A DNA stretch of 64,000 bases from Vibrio gallaecicus (GCF_024347495.1 NZ_AP025491.1:1550001-1614000), one strand, 5' to 3'. Positions 7,967-16,619 are shown, counted from the stretch's first letter. Notes: a model not told the origin generated them from the letters alone. Numbers and translations: made by a program.

Positions 7967-9417
7967 ACAACATACTTTGGGTAAGACGAGATCTAAGAAC
8001 TCATGATAACCCTGCTCTGCTAGCCGCAATAGAAAATGGCGCAACATGCGCTGTTTTCATATCTACGCCAAAGCAATGGAATCAGCATCATCTTGCTCCC
8101 ATGAAAGCCGATTTAATGTGTCGCCACTTACAACTGCTATCCGAACAATTGGATGAATTAGGTATAAAGTTTATACACATTACAGCCACTGACTTCGCAG
8201 ACCAAGTCACCCAACTACAGGCATATTGTTCAAACAATAATGTCGAAAAAATCTTCGCCAATACAGAACCTGAATGCGATGAAGTAAAACGAGATCAGGC
8301 AGTGATTGAGCAAGGTTTACCATTGGAACTCTTCCAAAGCGATACCATTGTGCCTGTAGGAAAAGTACTCAATAAACAAGGCGAGATGTTTAAGGTATTC
8401 ACGCCTTTCAAAAACGCCTGGTTAAAGCGCGTGCAGCAAACAGGAATTGAATGTAGCCCTTCTCCACCTAGTGATTCAACCTCAACTTTAGGTCCTGTAA
8501 GCAACCATTCAGATATTGATGGAAACAGTAAAGCGAATCACCATCTCGATATAAGTGCAGAGTCGAGTGGGAATTTCGATATAGGCTATCCTAGAGAATC
8601 TTCAGATCGTTGGCCACTTAGTGATACAGTCATAAAGCAGGTCATACCTGAATTCCTCGCGAACAAAGTGTCTAGTTATCACGACAGCAGAGATATTCCT
8701 TCAATCAAAGGAACATCCGGCTTATCCCCTTATCTCGCCATTGGTGCGATTAGCCCAAGGTGGCTGGCAATACAATTAATTCAGCAGAACCCTGAAGTAT
8801 TGTTCGACACTCAACATTCGGCATTTTCATGGCTCAATGAATTAATCTGGAGAGATTTCTACAAGCACCTGTTGTTCCATTACCCACAGCTTGCCAAAGG
8901 AAGTAACTTCCAAACCAAATACGACGGTTTAATCTGGCACCCAGATCATCAAAACTTCAAAGCTTGGTGTGAAGGTAAAACAGGCTACCCTATTGTTGAT
9001 GCTGCTATGAGACAACTCACCACCACAGGGTGGATGCATAATCGCCTAAGAATGATTGTTGCCAGCTTCCTAACCAAGCACTTACTCATCGACTGGAGAT
9101 GGGGTGAACGTTTCTTTATATCTCATCTTATTGATGGTGATTTGAGCGCCAACAATGGCGGTTGGCAGTGGGCAGCAAGTACCGGTTGCGACGCTCAACC
9201 TTACTTCAGAATATTTAATCCGATAACTCAGAGCGAAAGATTTGATCCAAAAGGTATTTTCATTCGTAGATATCTACCAGAGCTTGCCGATCTGCCTGAT
9301 AAAGATATTCACTTTCCTCATGACTATCTTAAAAAGCATCCAGATCAAGACCAGTATTGGGCACCAATAGTGGAGCACAAGCAAGCCAGGTTGAGAGCTC
9401 TAGCTTTCTTTAAATAG
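7963..9417 (+). CDS. phrB: Class I CPD deoxyribodipyrimidine photolyase
   Basis: This is a complete 484-residue photolyase that repairs cyclobutane pyrimidine dimers with light. The antenna domain begins ILWVRRDLRTHDNPAL. The FAD-binding helical domain shows SGLSPYLAIGAISPRW, WLNELIWRDFYKHLL, GYPIVDAAMRQL and the hallmark SANNGGWQWAASTGCDA. The start is a TTG at 7963, which overlaps the preceding stop as TTGA, so the two are translationally coupled. The inter-domain linker, about residues 165-215, is unusually long and rich in Ser, Asp and Asn compared with E. coli PhrB. Membership in the ECF/ChrR operon links dimer repair to photo-oxidative stress. Confidence 0.95.
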   Translation: MNNILWVRRDLRTHDNPALLAAIENGATCAVFISTPKQWNQHHLAPMKADLMCRHLQLLSEQLDELGIKFIHITATDFADQVTQLQAYCSNNNVEKIFANTEPECDEVKRDQAVIEQGLPLELFQSDTIVPVGKVLNKQGEMFKVFTPFKNAWLKRVQQTGIECSPSPPSDSTSTLGPVSNHSDIDGNSKANHHLDISAESSGNFDIGYPRESSDRWPLSDTVIKQVIPEFLANKVSSYHDSRDIPSIKGTSGLSPYLAIGAISPRWLAIQLIQQNPEVLFDTQHSAFSWLNELIWRDFYKHLLFHYPQLAKGSNFQTKYDGLIWHPDHQNFKAWCEGKTGYPIVDAAMRQLTTTGWMHNRLRMIVASFLTKHLLIDWRWGERFFISHLIDGDLSANNGGWQWAASTGCDAQPYFRIFNPITQSERFDPKGIFIRRYLPELADLPDKDIHFPHDYLKKHPDQDQYWAPIVEHKQARLRALAFFK

Positions 9418-9473
9418 AAGCTTTCTTATAAATAAATGCCTGTGACGGCAAACAAGAGTTGAGAACGCTGGTT

Positions 9474-9908
9474 ATGGATAATTCAGTTTGGTTACAGAAT
9501 TTTTTAGTTGTATACCAAGAGCTTGGTACAACTGACTTTGATTCACTCAAGTCAGTTTATCACCCAGAGATTGAGTTCAAAGACCCAATGCACCGCGTTT
9601 ATGGGTTACCAGCTTTGACCCACTATTTCGAGCAAATATACACAAAAGTAACGAGCTGTAATTTCATTATTGAACATACATTTGAATCAAAAAGTGGAGA
9701 AGCGGCTGTTTATTGGAGAATGACCTTTGTTCATAAGCAATTAAACGGTCAAGACCCGATAACCGTACATGGTCATTCTCATTTAAAAGAACAAGATGGC
9801 TTAGTTATCTTCCACCAAGACTACCTTGATGTGGGCGCCATGCTTTATGAGCATATTCCTTTGCTTGGATCTGCCGTCAAAGCCATCAAAAAAAGAGCGA
9901 GCCAATAA
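9474..9908 (+). CDS. NTF2-like / SnoaL-like fold protein
   Basis: This is a protein of about 144 residues with the NTF2-like pattern: an N-terminal helix (WLQNFLVVYQELG), then VYHPEIEFKDPMHRVYGLPAL, and a C-terminal strand reading HGHSHLKEQDGLVIFHQDYLD. Such folds serve as small isomerases, hydrolases or carrier subunits; the substrate is unknown. The ATG at 9474 is preferred because the start of the fold follows it closely and GAGA lies upstream; a TTG at 9459 is also possible. Its stop overlaps the next ATG by one base. Homologous genes are common between photolyase and SDR genes in ChrR-type clusters. Confidence 0.75.
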   Translation: MDNSVWLQNFLVVYQELGTTDFDSLKSVYHPEIEFKDPMHRVYGLPALTHYFEQIYTKVTSCNFIIEHTFESKSGEAAVYWRMTFVHKQLNGQDPITVHGHSHLKEQDGLVIFHQDYLDVGAMLYEHIPLLGSAVKAIKKRASQ

Positions 9909-10630
9909 TGCGTATTATGATCACAGGTGCTACATCTGGGATAGGGCACTCTCTAGCGCTGAGTTATGTAAATCAAGGTCATGATGTCATAGCATGTGGG
10001 CGCAGCCAGCCTAAATTAGATGCGCTGATGGAACAGCTACCTTCTCATGCCACCATCACGCCTTTATGCTTCGATCTTACCGACTATCACAACTACCCTT
10101 CTCTTGAGAATCAAGAACCTATTGATTTACTGATTCTCAATGCAGGGGACTGCGAATACATCGACGACCCGCTAAACTTTGACGCTCAAATGTTTGAACG
10201 TATTATCAATGTTAACTTGATATCCATTGGTTATGCTCTACAAGCTTGGCTTAAGCACCTAAAACCAGGAGGGCGCTTGGTTCTGGTTAGCTCCAGTGCG
10301 AGTTTACTGCCCTTGCCAAGAGCAGAAGCCTACGGTGCATCAAAAGCGGGATTAAGCTACTTAGGAAAAACACTGTCTGTGACGCTTACTCAGCACAATA
10401 TTAACGTCACTCTGGTTCACCCTGGGTTTGTTGAAACCCCTCTCACCGATCGTAATACTTTCACAATGCCAATGCTGATAAGCAGCGAACAAGCGACTCA
10501 CAGAATCATAAAAGGCATTGAACAAGGTAAAGCAGATATCAGCTTTCCGCGAAAGTTTATTTTCATCATGAAATGCCTACGATTTCTCCCAACGTCTCTC
10601 TGGCAAAAACTCGCAACAAGGATGGGTTAG
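9908..10630 (+). CDS. Short-chain dehydrogenase/reductase (ECF/ChrR operon)
   Basis: This 240-residue classical SDR has an N-terminal Rossmann motif, TGATSGIGHSLA (residues 6-17). LNAGDCEYI takes the place of the usual NNAG element, and the catalytic region reads VSSSAS, then YGASKAG at about 143-149 with the catalytic Tyr and Lys. The C-terminus is basic and hydrophobic (FPRKFIFIMKCLRFLP), suggesting membrane association or a lipid substrate. It sits four bases before the flavin oxidoreductase gene. In related clusters this SDR accompanies lipid-modifying enzymes, so a fatty-acyl substrate is plausible but inferred. Confidence 0.88.
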   Translation: MRIMITGATSGIGHSLALSYVNQGHDVIACGRSQPKLDALMEQLPSHATITPLCFDLTDYHNYPSLENQEPIDLLILNAGDCEYIDDPLNFDAQMFERIINVNLISIGYALQAWLKHLKPGGRLVLVSSSASLLPLPRAEAYGASKAGLSYLGKTLSVTLTQHNINVTLVHPGFVETPLTDRNTFTMPMLISSEQATHRIIKGIEQGKADISFPRKFIFIMKCLRFLPTSLWQKLATRMG

Positions 10631-10633
10631 CAA

Positions 10634-11899
10634 ATGAAAAGAATCGCGATTATTGGATCTGGAATTTCAGGGCTAACTTGCGCCCATGTATTAGATGAAC
10701 AGCATGATGTCACTGTATTTGAAAAGAATGACTATGTGGGTGGGCACACTGCAACTGTTGATATAGAACATAAAGGGCAAGCCTATTCTATTGATACTGG
10801 GTTCATTGTTTTTAATGACAGAACTTACCCAAACTTTAATCAGCTGCTTATTCAACTAGGGGTTGATCGCCAGCCTACAGAAATGAGTTTTAGTGTGCAT
10901 AACACTACAACTAAGTTTGAATACAACGGACACGGTATCAACTCACTATTCGCTCAAAGACGTAACATCTTCAAACCCAAGTTTTGGAAGCTTATTTCTG
11001 AAATCATCAAATTTAATAAGCTATGTAAACAAGCCTATGAAGTGAATGACTTTCCTGAAAATGTCACGTTAGGTGATTTTCTAAAGTCTAATAGTTTTTC
11101 TGACTTTTTCAGCCAGCACTACATCTTGCCTATGGGCGCTGCAATTTGGTCAACTAGCTTGAATGAAATGGAGCAGTTTGAGCTCAAATTTTTCATTAAA
11201 TTTTTCTACAACCACGGTCTACTAGACATTGTAAACCGCCCTCAGTGGTATGTTATTCCGAAAGGTTCGCGTTCTTATGTAGACGTAATTTTGTCACGAT
11301 TAAGTAAACCGGTTCAGACAAATACCTCAATCAAAAAAGTGATTCGTGATGAACCCGAAAGCGAAAATCAAATCGTTATAGAATTTGAAAACGGTGAAAA
11401 ACAAAACTTTGATGAAGTCATATTTGCGTGTCATTCAGATCAAGCACTGAGTTTACTTGAAGCCCCAACCTCCCAAGAGTATGAAGTATTAGGTGCGATT
11501 CCTTACAGCCGAAATGAAGTCATATTACATACCGATCTTAGTTTGCTTCCAGATAGAAAATTAGCTTGGGCAAGCTGGAATTATATGCTTGATGGGAACA
11601 GCCAACGCCCAGCCTGCGTGACCTACAACATGAATATCCTGCAAGGTATTCAAAGTGATGACACTTTCTGTGTCACGTTGAACCAAAGTGAAGCAATTGA
11701 CCCAAGTAAGATAATCAGAAGCTACGTTTATCACCACCCGGTACTCAATACCACAACGGTTACAGCGCAGCACAAGCGTGAGCTAATTTGTGGCAAAAAT
11801 GGCTGCCACTTTGCTGGTGCATACTGGTATAACGGCTTTCATGAAGACGGTGTACGCAGTGCTTTAGATGTGACTAAACGTTTTGGTCTCGGTTTATGA
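10634..11899 (+). CDS. FAD-dependent amine-oxidase-like oxidoreductase
   Basis: This 421-residue flavoprotein opens with a dinucleotide-binding motif, IAIIGSGISGLTCAHVL (residues 4-20), then FEKNDYVGGHTATVD, which contacts FAD. It further contains GFIVFNDRTYPNF, YVIPKGSRSYVD and a C-terminal GAYWYNGFHEDGVRSAL element, the usual FAD-closing segment of this family. Proteins of this type are often annotated as amine oxidase or NAD/FAD-binding protein and occur beside DUF1365 and Cfa-like genes. As I recall, a related flavoprotein takes part in furan fatty acid formation in Rhodobacter; whether this one does is inference. Its stop overlaps the DUF1365 start by four bases. Confidence 0.88.
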   Translation: MKRIAIIGSGISGLTCAHVLDEQHDVTVFEKNDYVGGHTATVDIEHKGQAYSIDTGFIVFNDRTYPNFNQLLIQLGVDRQPTEMSFSVHNTTTKFEYNGHGINSLFAQRRNIFKPKFWKLISEIIKFNKLCKQAYEVNDFPENVTLGDFLKSNSFSDFFSQHYILPMGAAIWSTSLNEMEQFELKFFIKFFYNHGLLDIVNRPQWYVIPKGSRSYVDVILSRLSKPVQTNTSIKKVIRDEPESENQIVIEFENGEKQNFDEVIFACHSDQALSLLEAPTSQEYEVLGAIPYSRNEVILHTDLSLLPDRKLAWASWNYMLDGNSQRPACVTYNMNILQGIQSDDTFCVTLNQSEAIDPSKIIRSYVYHHPVLNTTTVTAQHKRELICGKNGCHFAGAYWYNGFHEDGVRSALDVTKRFGLGL

Positions 11900-12717
11900 A
11901 AACGAATTCAGCACACTCTAGCTCGACACACTCTGACTCAGCACGTAGCGAAGATGAGTTCAGCGGCATCTATTGGGGCAATGTACGCCACCGCCGTTTC
12001 GGTGAGATTACCCATAAGTTCAGCTATCAACTGTTCATGATGGGTATTGATCTTGATGAGTTGGCTAAAACCTCATCGCGTAGCCTTGTTTTTGGGCTGA
12101 GGTGGTTTAACCCAATTCGATTTGTCGAATCCGACTACATTAGAAACGAGCCCGGCAATTTAAAAGATAGAATATCAGATAAAGTAAAACTATTGGGTGG
12201 TACTTGGGATACTTCAAACAGAGTGACAATGCTGGTTCAGTGCCGCTGCTTAGGGCTCTATTTTAGCCCTATAAATTGCTATTTTTGTTACGATTCAGCA
12301 GGAAAATGCCAGTATATGCTGGCAGAAGTCAGTAACACTCCTTGGCGGCAAAGGCACTATTACTTAATTGATATGGCGAAAGAGATGAAAGTAAAAAAGG
12401 ACTTTCATGTGTCACCTTTCATGGATCTTAATATGATGTACCACTGGAAAATTAAACCGCCAGCGCATAGCACATTAGTCCATATTGAAAACCGAAAGCC
12501 CAATGACCAAAATATAGAACGCAAGGTATTCGATGCGACATTAGCCCTATCCAAAAGACCAATTTCGTCGCAAAGTTTATGGAATACTTTGCTTAGTATT
12601 CCTGCTATGACCTTCAAAATTGTGTTTGGTATTTACTATCAAGCCCTAAAACTCTTTATTAAAAAAGTCCCTTTCGTGGCACACCCTGAAACCAAAAGTG
12701 AGCCATCACAACGTTAG
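11896..12717 (+). CDS. DUF1365 family protein
   Basis: This 273-residue protein shows the DUF1365 pattern: YWGNVRHRRFGEITHKFSYQ near residues 26-45, FMMGIDLDEL, LFFNPI-like text replaced here by LRWFNPIRF, CRCLGLYFSPINCYFCYD, and a C-terminal MTFKIVFGIYYQALKLFIKK amphipathic or membrane-facing segment. The family has no established biochemical function, but it pairs with an FAD oxidoreductase and a Cfa-like methyltransferase in many proteobacteria. Here the methyltransferase is absent downstream and is found 17 kb away. This is the last gene of the ECF operon on this side. Confidence 0.88.
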   Translation: MKTNSAHSSSTHSDSARSEDEFSGIYWGNVRHRRFGEITHKFSYQLFMMGIDLDELAKTSSRSLVFGLRWFNPIRFVESDYIRNEPGNLKDRISDKVKLLGGTWDTSNRVTMLVQCRCLGLYFSPINCYFCYDSAGKCQYMLAEVSNTPWRQRHYYLIDMAKEMKVKKDFHVSPFMDLNMMYHWKIKPPAHSTLVHIENRKPNDQNIERKVFDATLALSKRPISSQSLWNTLLSIPAMTFKIVFGIYYQALKLFIKKVPFVAHPETKSEPSQR

Positions 12718-12770
12718 TTTTGAGACACAATAATCAATGTAATTTATGTCTCCAAGCCCCTCAACATCGA

Positions 12771-12795
12771 ACACTATAATAAATAGTTATAGTGT
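12771..12795. promoter_or_regulatory. Perfect 9-bp inverted repeat, candidate LysR operator
   Basis: ACACTATAA (12771-12779) and TTATAGTGT (12787-12795) are exact inverted copies separated by seven bases. The site is 78 bp ahead of the LysR gene. LysR-family regulators commonly bind such dyads ahead of their own gene. It could also form a weak AT-rich hairpin after the DUF1365 gene, but no T-run follows directly. Confidence 0.55.
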
Positions 12796-12872
12796 CTATC
12801 TTTTAATCTCAATTTTTAGCCTATAATCTACACAAATACTGATGGTATAACGCGATTAAGGTTAACAGTCAT

Positions 12873-13736
12873 TTGAACACCGATAAAATTAAAGCATTTG
12901 TGTACGCAGCTGAATGTGGCTCTTTTTCCGCAGCAGCCAAAAAACAAGGCAAAGCTCAGTCTTGGATTAGTAACGCCATCTCAGATTTAGAAATTGACCT
13001 AAATTTATCATTGTTCGATCGTAGTGGTTATAAACCAACTATTACTAACGAAGGTGCTGCCTTATTGTTTCATGCGAAGAACATGATCGCATCTGAAACG
13101 ACGCTACTCAGCCATGCCCACCATTTATCTTCCGGCATTGAAGATCGGATTGTGCTTGCTATTGATGATTGGTTGATGACTAAAAAGATGCGCCAACTCA
13201 TTGTCGATTTCCAACTAACATTCCCAACGGTTGAATTAGTGGTCAGGCAGTTAATGACTCAAGATATTGTTTACCTTATTGAGAAAAATGAAGTCGATGT
13301 AGGGCTCGCGACTGGACGCTGGTTCTTTGATAAAAGTATACGTTTTCAAACCATAGACTACATAGAAACCTGCTTAATTTGCTCCAAGGGTAATCCATTA
13401 ACCAAAACACCTGTTGGGCATGCCGATTTGTTTGGTTTTAAACAAGTTTCACGCTCTAGTATCTATAACCTTGAACATAAATACATAGATTTACCGGATA
13501 TCGAGAGAGTGAATGTTAGTGATATGGAGTCAGTGATCACCTTGGTTGAAAATGACATTGGCTGGGCAGTCATTCCAAAATCAGTCGCATTAGAAAATCA
13601 AGAACGAATCGATATCATTGAATCGGAAATCAGTGAAAAGGGGCACTTACTCAGAATTGAGCTTATCACCCCAGAGTTAAAGGCAAACGGAGTTGCAACG
13701 CAATGGCTTAAACGTCATTTGATTAATCATTACTAA
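12873..13736 (+). CDS. LysR-family transcriptional regulator (next to orphan lipoprotein)
   Basis: This 287-residue regulator has an N-terminal winged helix-turn-helix, about residues 3-62 (FVYAAECGSFSAAAKKQGKA, then a recognition helix with WISNAISDLE), and a C-terminal periplasmic-binding-like effector domain, about 90-285. The start is a TTG at 12873 with AAGG eleven bases upstream. A perfect palindrome at 12771-12795 is a candidate binding site. The next gene, 30 bp downstream, is an unknown lipoprotein, which may be its target. The effector is unknown. Confidence 0.88.
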   Translation: MNTDKIKAFVYAAECGSFSAAAKKQGKAQSWISNAISDLEIDLNLSLFDRSGYKPTITNEGAALLFHAKNMIASETTLLSHAHHLSSGIEDRIVLAIDDWLMTKKMRQLIVDFQLTFPTVELVVRQLMTQDIVYLIEKNEVDVGLATGRWFFDKSIRFQTIDYIETCLICSKGNPLTKTPVGHADLFGFKQVSRSSIYNLEHKYIDLPDIERVNVSDMESVITLVENDIGWAVIPKSVALENQERIDIIESEISEKGHLLRIELITPELKANGVATQWLKRHLINHY

Positions 13737-13766
13737 ATCGCCTTTAAAATTACGTCCTGGACTCCA

Positions 13767-14501
13767 ATGCTAAATAAAACTCCAAAGTTAAAAAAATTGC
13801 TGGCTCTTAGCGCCTTACCTACCCTTATTGCATGTAACGATGTTGATGTTCAAAGCAAGGCTTCACTTCCAGAAAATAAACTAAGTGAAACCCAGATAGA
13901 CAATAAACTAAAAGAGACTTATCAAGACGTTTCTGAACATTTAGGCATTGATTATGCGCACATTATTAGCATCTGCCACACCAATTACACCAATGCCATT
14001 GCTACGGATACAGCATACAATTTAAGTTGTCATTGGGACCCAACCACTGAAGATTTTTCTATCCATTATTCTGAGTTTGACGAACAAAATGAAGCCAATG
14101 CTCGTGGTGAGTTTTCAACCCTCAAACTCACCGTTAACCGCAGCCTTATAGAAGATAACCTAATCGGTATCGACGCTATGTTGTACTATCCAACCGGTTC
14201 AAAAATCAATGATGTCGAAAACTTGAATTTTGATATCACTGACGACTCAAAAAGCTGGAAAAATGCGCTTTCATATAGCTTTGATTTCGAGGCAATCTCG
14301 TCTGATAGCTCGTCTGTAATTAAAAGTACGAATGGTTCAACAACGAATGGGGTTCATATCTACAACCTTATCGATTCAGAACTGAAACGCTTTAGGATCT
14401 CTTCAGATGTTGAGTTGGCGAACAATCAAAAAATGATTAAAGATGAAATCGTCAATGATGTGCTTTTTTCAAACATCCATAACGCCATTGGTTATCTTTA
14501 A
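13767..14501 (+). CDS. Orphan lipoprotein of unknown function
   Basis: This 244-residue protein has a lipoprotein signal peptide: a Lys-rich n-region (residues 1-11), a hydrophobic stretch, and a lipobox ending LIAC at about residues 20-23. The mature part is acidic and Ser/Asn-rich, with a possible disulfide pair (ISICHTN and LSCHWD) and mixed strand-like segments. No family is recognised. It directly follows the LysR gene and ends before the thiamine riboswitch region, so the two genes may form a small independent unit. Confidence 0.7.
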   Translation: MLNKTPKLKKLLALSALPTLIACNDVDVQSKASLPENKLSETQIDNKLKETYQDVSEHLGIDYAHIISICHTNYTNAIATDTAYNLSCHWDPTTEDFSIHYSEFDEQNEANARGEFSTLKLTVNRSLIEDNLIGIDAMLYYPTGSKINDVENLNFDITDDSKSWKNALSYSFDFEAISSDSSSVIKSTNGSTTNGVHIYNLIDSELKRFRISSDVELANNQKMIKDEIVNDVLFSNIHNAIGYL

Positions 14502-14531
14502 CTCAAACGTAAATTAAAACTTATCATCCCA

Positions 14532-14561
14532 TTTAGAATATCTACTTTAAGACTTTATAAT
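14532..14561 (+). promoter_or_regulatory. Candidate sigma-70 promoter of the thiamine operon
   Basis: TATAAT at 14556-14561 is a perfect -10 box. The best -35 candidate is TTTAGA at 14532-14537, an 18-base spacing and a weak match. It lies about 60 bp ahead of the TPP aptamer, as expected for a riboswitch-controlled message. Confidence 0.55.
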
Positions 14562-14622
14562 ATACTTAGGCTGTCTAAAATCAGTACCCCAAGGTAGGAA
14601 GTACTGTTATGATTATGCTCAA

Positions 14623-14715
14623 TAGTCGGGGGGCAAATACAGTTATCTGAATTTGCTGAGATCGTGATTCGAGACCCGTTGAACCTGATTCAGTTAGCAC
14701 TGGCGTAGGGAACTA
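14623..14715 (+). promoter_or_regulatory. TPP riboswitch (THI element)
   Basis: The aptamer shows the diagnostic THI-box sequence: GCTGAGA at about 14654-14660, then GAGACCCGTTGAACCTGAT, and GCACTGGCGTAGGGAA near the 3' end. The closing helix pairs TAGT (14623-14626) with ACTA (14712-14715). It precedes seven thiamine genes on the same strand. Thiamine pyrophosphate binding should lower operon expression, most likely through the hairpin at 14797-14822. Confidence 0.93.
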
Positions 14716-14796
14716 TAAGCATTGATCTGCGTAGTACTTCAATAGGGTCTTCACTCATTGTTCTCACTGCACGCCTTTCATCGATCTATGCCTGTT

Positions 14797-14822
14797 CTCC
14801 TGCGTCTTTTCGACAGTAGGAG
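14797..14822 (+). promoter_or_regulatory. Shine-Dalgarno-sequestering hairpin of the thiD leader
   Basis: CTCCT (14797-14801) is complementary to AGGAG (14818-14822), the ribosome binding site of thiD, and GTC/GAC inside closes a five-base loop. Folding this hairpin would hide the site. No T-run follows, so control is probably translational rather than by termination. Confidence 0.6.
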
Positions 14823-14827
14823 CCATC

Positions 14828-15703
14828 ATGACATCACCAATACAATCGCTTCATTCAGAATACCTTTCACAAAATACCATTTCAGATTTAACGACACCGA
14901 TCGTTTTAACCATCGCAGGTTCAGACAGTGGCGGCGGCGCGGGTATTCAAGCTGATATCAAAGCTATGTCTGCAACTGGCAGCTTCGCTTGCTCTGTCAT
15001 CACAGCTATCACTTCGCAAAACACTCAAGGCGTATCTGCCATTTTCCCCATCCCCTTAGAACACGTGGCAAGCCAGTTAGACGCTGTTTTCACCGATCTA
15101 AATATTGTGGCTGTCAAAGTCGGCATGCTGGCAGACTCTGAGATTATCAAAGTTGTTGCCGAAAAAATTAAGCAGTACCAACCAAAACATTTAGTTATCG
15201 ACCCAGTAATGGTAGCGACCAGCGGTGATTTACTGCTGAAAGAATCGGCCATCAGTACATTAAAAGCAGAGCTGATCCCACTTGCGGATATTATCACCCC
15301 GAACCTACCGGAAGGTGCGGCTTTAACAGGGAAACCAGTGCCTGAAAGCGAATCTGACATGCAAGACATGGTTGAAGAGTTAAGAGCATTAGGCGCAAAG
15401 GCGGTTTTACTGAAAGGTGGTCATTTAGAGAAAGACGAAAACAGTAATGATTTGCTCATACTACCAAGTAGCTCATCTCTAATCAGTGCAAAGCGCTACC
15501 CGACCAAAAACACTCATGGTACTGGCTGTACCCTTTCTTCCGCTATTGCGTCTTTTCTAGCTCAAGGTAATGAACTAAACCAAGCGGTAAATTTAGGTAA
15601 AAAATACATATCTGAAGCGATTGCTCACGCGGATGAACTACAAGTTGGGCAAGGGCATGGACCAGTAAACCACTTCTATGCAGGGCATGCTAATGTCCGC
15701 TAA
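14828..15703 (+). CDS. thiD: Hydroxymethylpyrimidine kinase / phosphomethylpyrimidine kinase
   Basis: This is a 291-residue ThiD that phosphorylates HMP and then HMP-phosphate for thiamine synthesis. It shows the ThiD opening TIAGSDSGGGAGIQADIKA at about residues 29-47, VGMLAD, HLVIDPVMVATSGD, ITPNLPEGAALTG, and the C-terminal ATP/anion-hole segment TKNTHGTGCTLSSAIAS. It is the first gene of the riboswitch operon and has a strong GGAG site six bases before the ATG. An N-terminal extension of about 25 residues precedes the fold. The next gene overlaps its end. Confidence 0.95.
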   Translation: MTSPIQSLHSEYLSQNTISDLTTPIVLTIAGSDSGGGAGIQADIKAMSATGSFACSVITAITSQNTQGVSAIFPIPLEHVASQLDAVFTDLNIVAVKVGMLADSEIIKVVAEKIKQYQPKHLVIDPVMVATSGDLLLKESAISTLKAELIPLADIITPNLPEGAALTGKPVPESESDMQDMVEELRALGAKAVLLKGGHLEKDENSNDLLILPSSSSLISAKRYPTKNTHGTGCTLSSAIASFLAQGNELNQAVNLGKKYISEAIAHADELQVGQGHGPVNHFYAGHANVR

Positions 15704-16619
15704 TACTGCTGACATACAGGAAGCACCTGAATGTCAGCCAAAGAAACCAGTGCACGTAGACCATACAAGCCAGTTAAAAGTCGGTATTGAAATAAACAAG
15801 GTAGATGTCGAGATAAGCAAGGTCGGTATTGAAATAAATAATGCCAGCTTGCGTTACCAAGATAGTGCTGTAGATACCTTAGCTAACCTGCATTTACACC
15901 TTGAAGCTGGGAAATGGACAGTACTACTTGGTCGAAGTGGTTGCGGGAAAACCACCGTCTTACGTTATTTAGCTGGTTTGCTAGAAGACAAAGTCGAATG
16001 GAATGGCTCACTGTCTACCTCAGATACCCTGCCTTTGCAGGGTCGTATCGCCTACATGGCGCAGCAAGATCTTCTACTGCCTTGGCTTTCAGTGATTGAT
16101 AACGTCTGTTTAAGTGAGCGTTTTATGACTCAGTCAAACGGCTCTATTTCTAAGCATTCAGCTTCTAAACACGATATTTCAAAACAGGCTACTTCTGCTA
16201 ACAATGTTCAAGCAAAGGCTCTCTCACTCTTAAAAGCAGTCGGGCTGGCTGACTACGCAGATGCAAAACCTGCTCAACTTTCTGGTGGAATGCGCCAGCG
16301 CGTTGCATTAGCTCGAACGCTGATGCAAGACAAACCCGTCGTATTGATGGATGAGCCATTTTCAGCGCTTGATGCTGTCAACAGACATAAGTTACAAACT
16401 CTCGCCAGTGAGTTGCTTCAAGATAAAACCGTTGTGTTGATTACTCATGATCCCCAAGAAGCGGTCCGTTTAGCAAATAACTTGTATGTATTACAAGGCA
16501 CTCCAGCTAATGCTCACCCTCTTTCAGTGCCTTCGACTTGTCCTCCTAGAATATTGGATGCGAAATGCGCAGAGCTCCAACAGGCGATACTCAATCAGCT
16601 GGAGCGTGATTATGAGTAA
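15693..16619 (+). CDS. thiZ: Thiamine-precursor ABC transporter ATPase (ThiZ)
   Basis: This is an ABC ATPase of about 308 residues: Walker A GRSGCGKTT, a Q-loop in MAQQDLLLPW, signature LSGGMRQRVALAR, Walker B VVLMDEPFSALD and a switch histidine in ITHDPQEA. With the ThiX permease and ThiY binding protein it should import a pyrimidine precursor such as N-formyl-4-amino-5-aminomethyl-2-methylpyrimidine. The start at 15693 has AGGG seven bases upstream and overlaps thiD. Two oddities are seen: a threefold 21-bp repeat at 15780-15842 near the N-terminus, and a Ser/Lys-rich insert (about residues 150-170) between Q-loop and signature. Confidence 0.9.
   Translation: MSANTADIQEAPECQPKKPVHVDHTSQLKVGIEINKVDVEISKVGIEINNASLRYQDSAVDTLANLHLHLEAGKWTVLLGRSGCGKTTVLRYLAGLLEDKVEWNGSLSTSDTLPLQGRIAYMAQQDLLLPWLSVIDNVCLSERFMTQSNGSISKHSASKHDISKQATSANNVQAKALSLLKAVGLADYADAKPAQLSGGMRQRVALARTLMQDKPVVLMDEPFSALDAVNRHKLQTLASELLQDKTVVLITHDPQEAVRLANNLYVLQGTPANAHPLSVPSTCPPRILDAKCAELQQAILNQLERDYE
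15780..15842 (+). repeat. Three in-frame 21-bp repeats in thiZ
   Basis: Units at 15780-15800, 15801-15821 and 15822-15842 encode VGIEINK, VDVEISK and VGIEINN. Units one and three agree at 19 of 21 bases. The last unit is the expected first beta-strand of the ATPase domain, so the two earlier ones look like duplications of that strand. Confidence 0.75.

Noticed and set aside
16486..16611. Longer ThiX start within thiZ
   Set aside because: GGAG and the ATG at 16612 fit better, and the upstream residues match no permease sequence.
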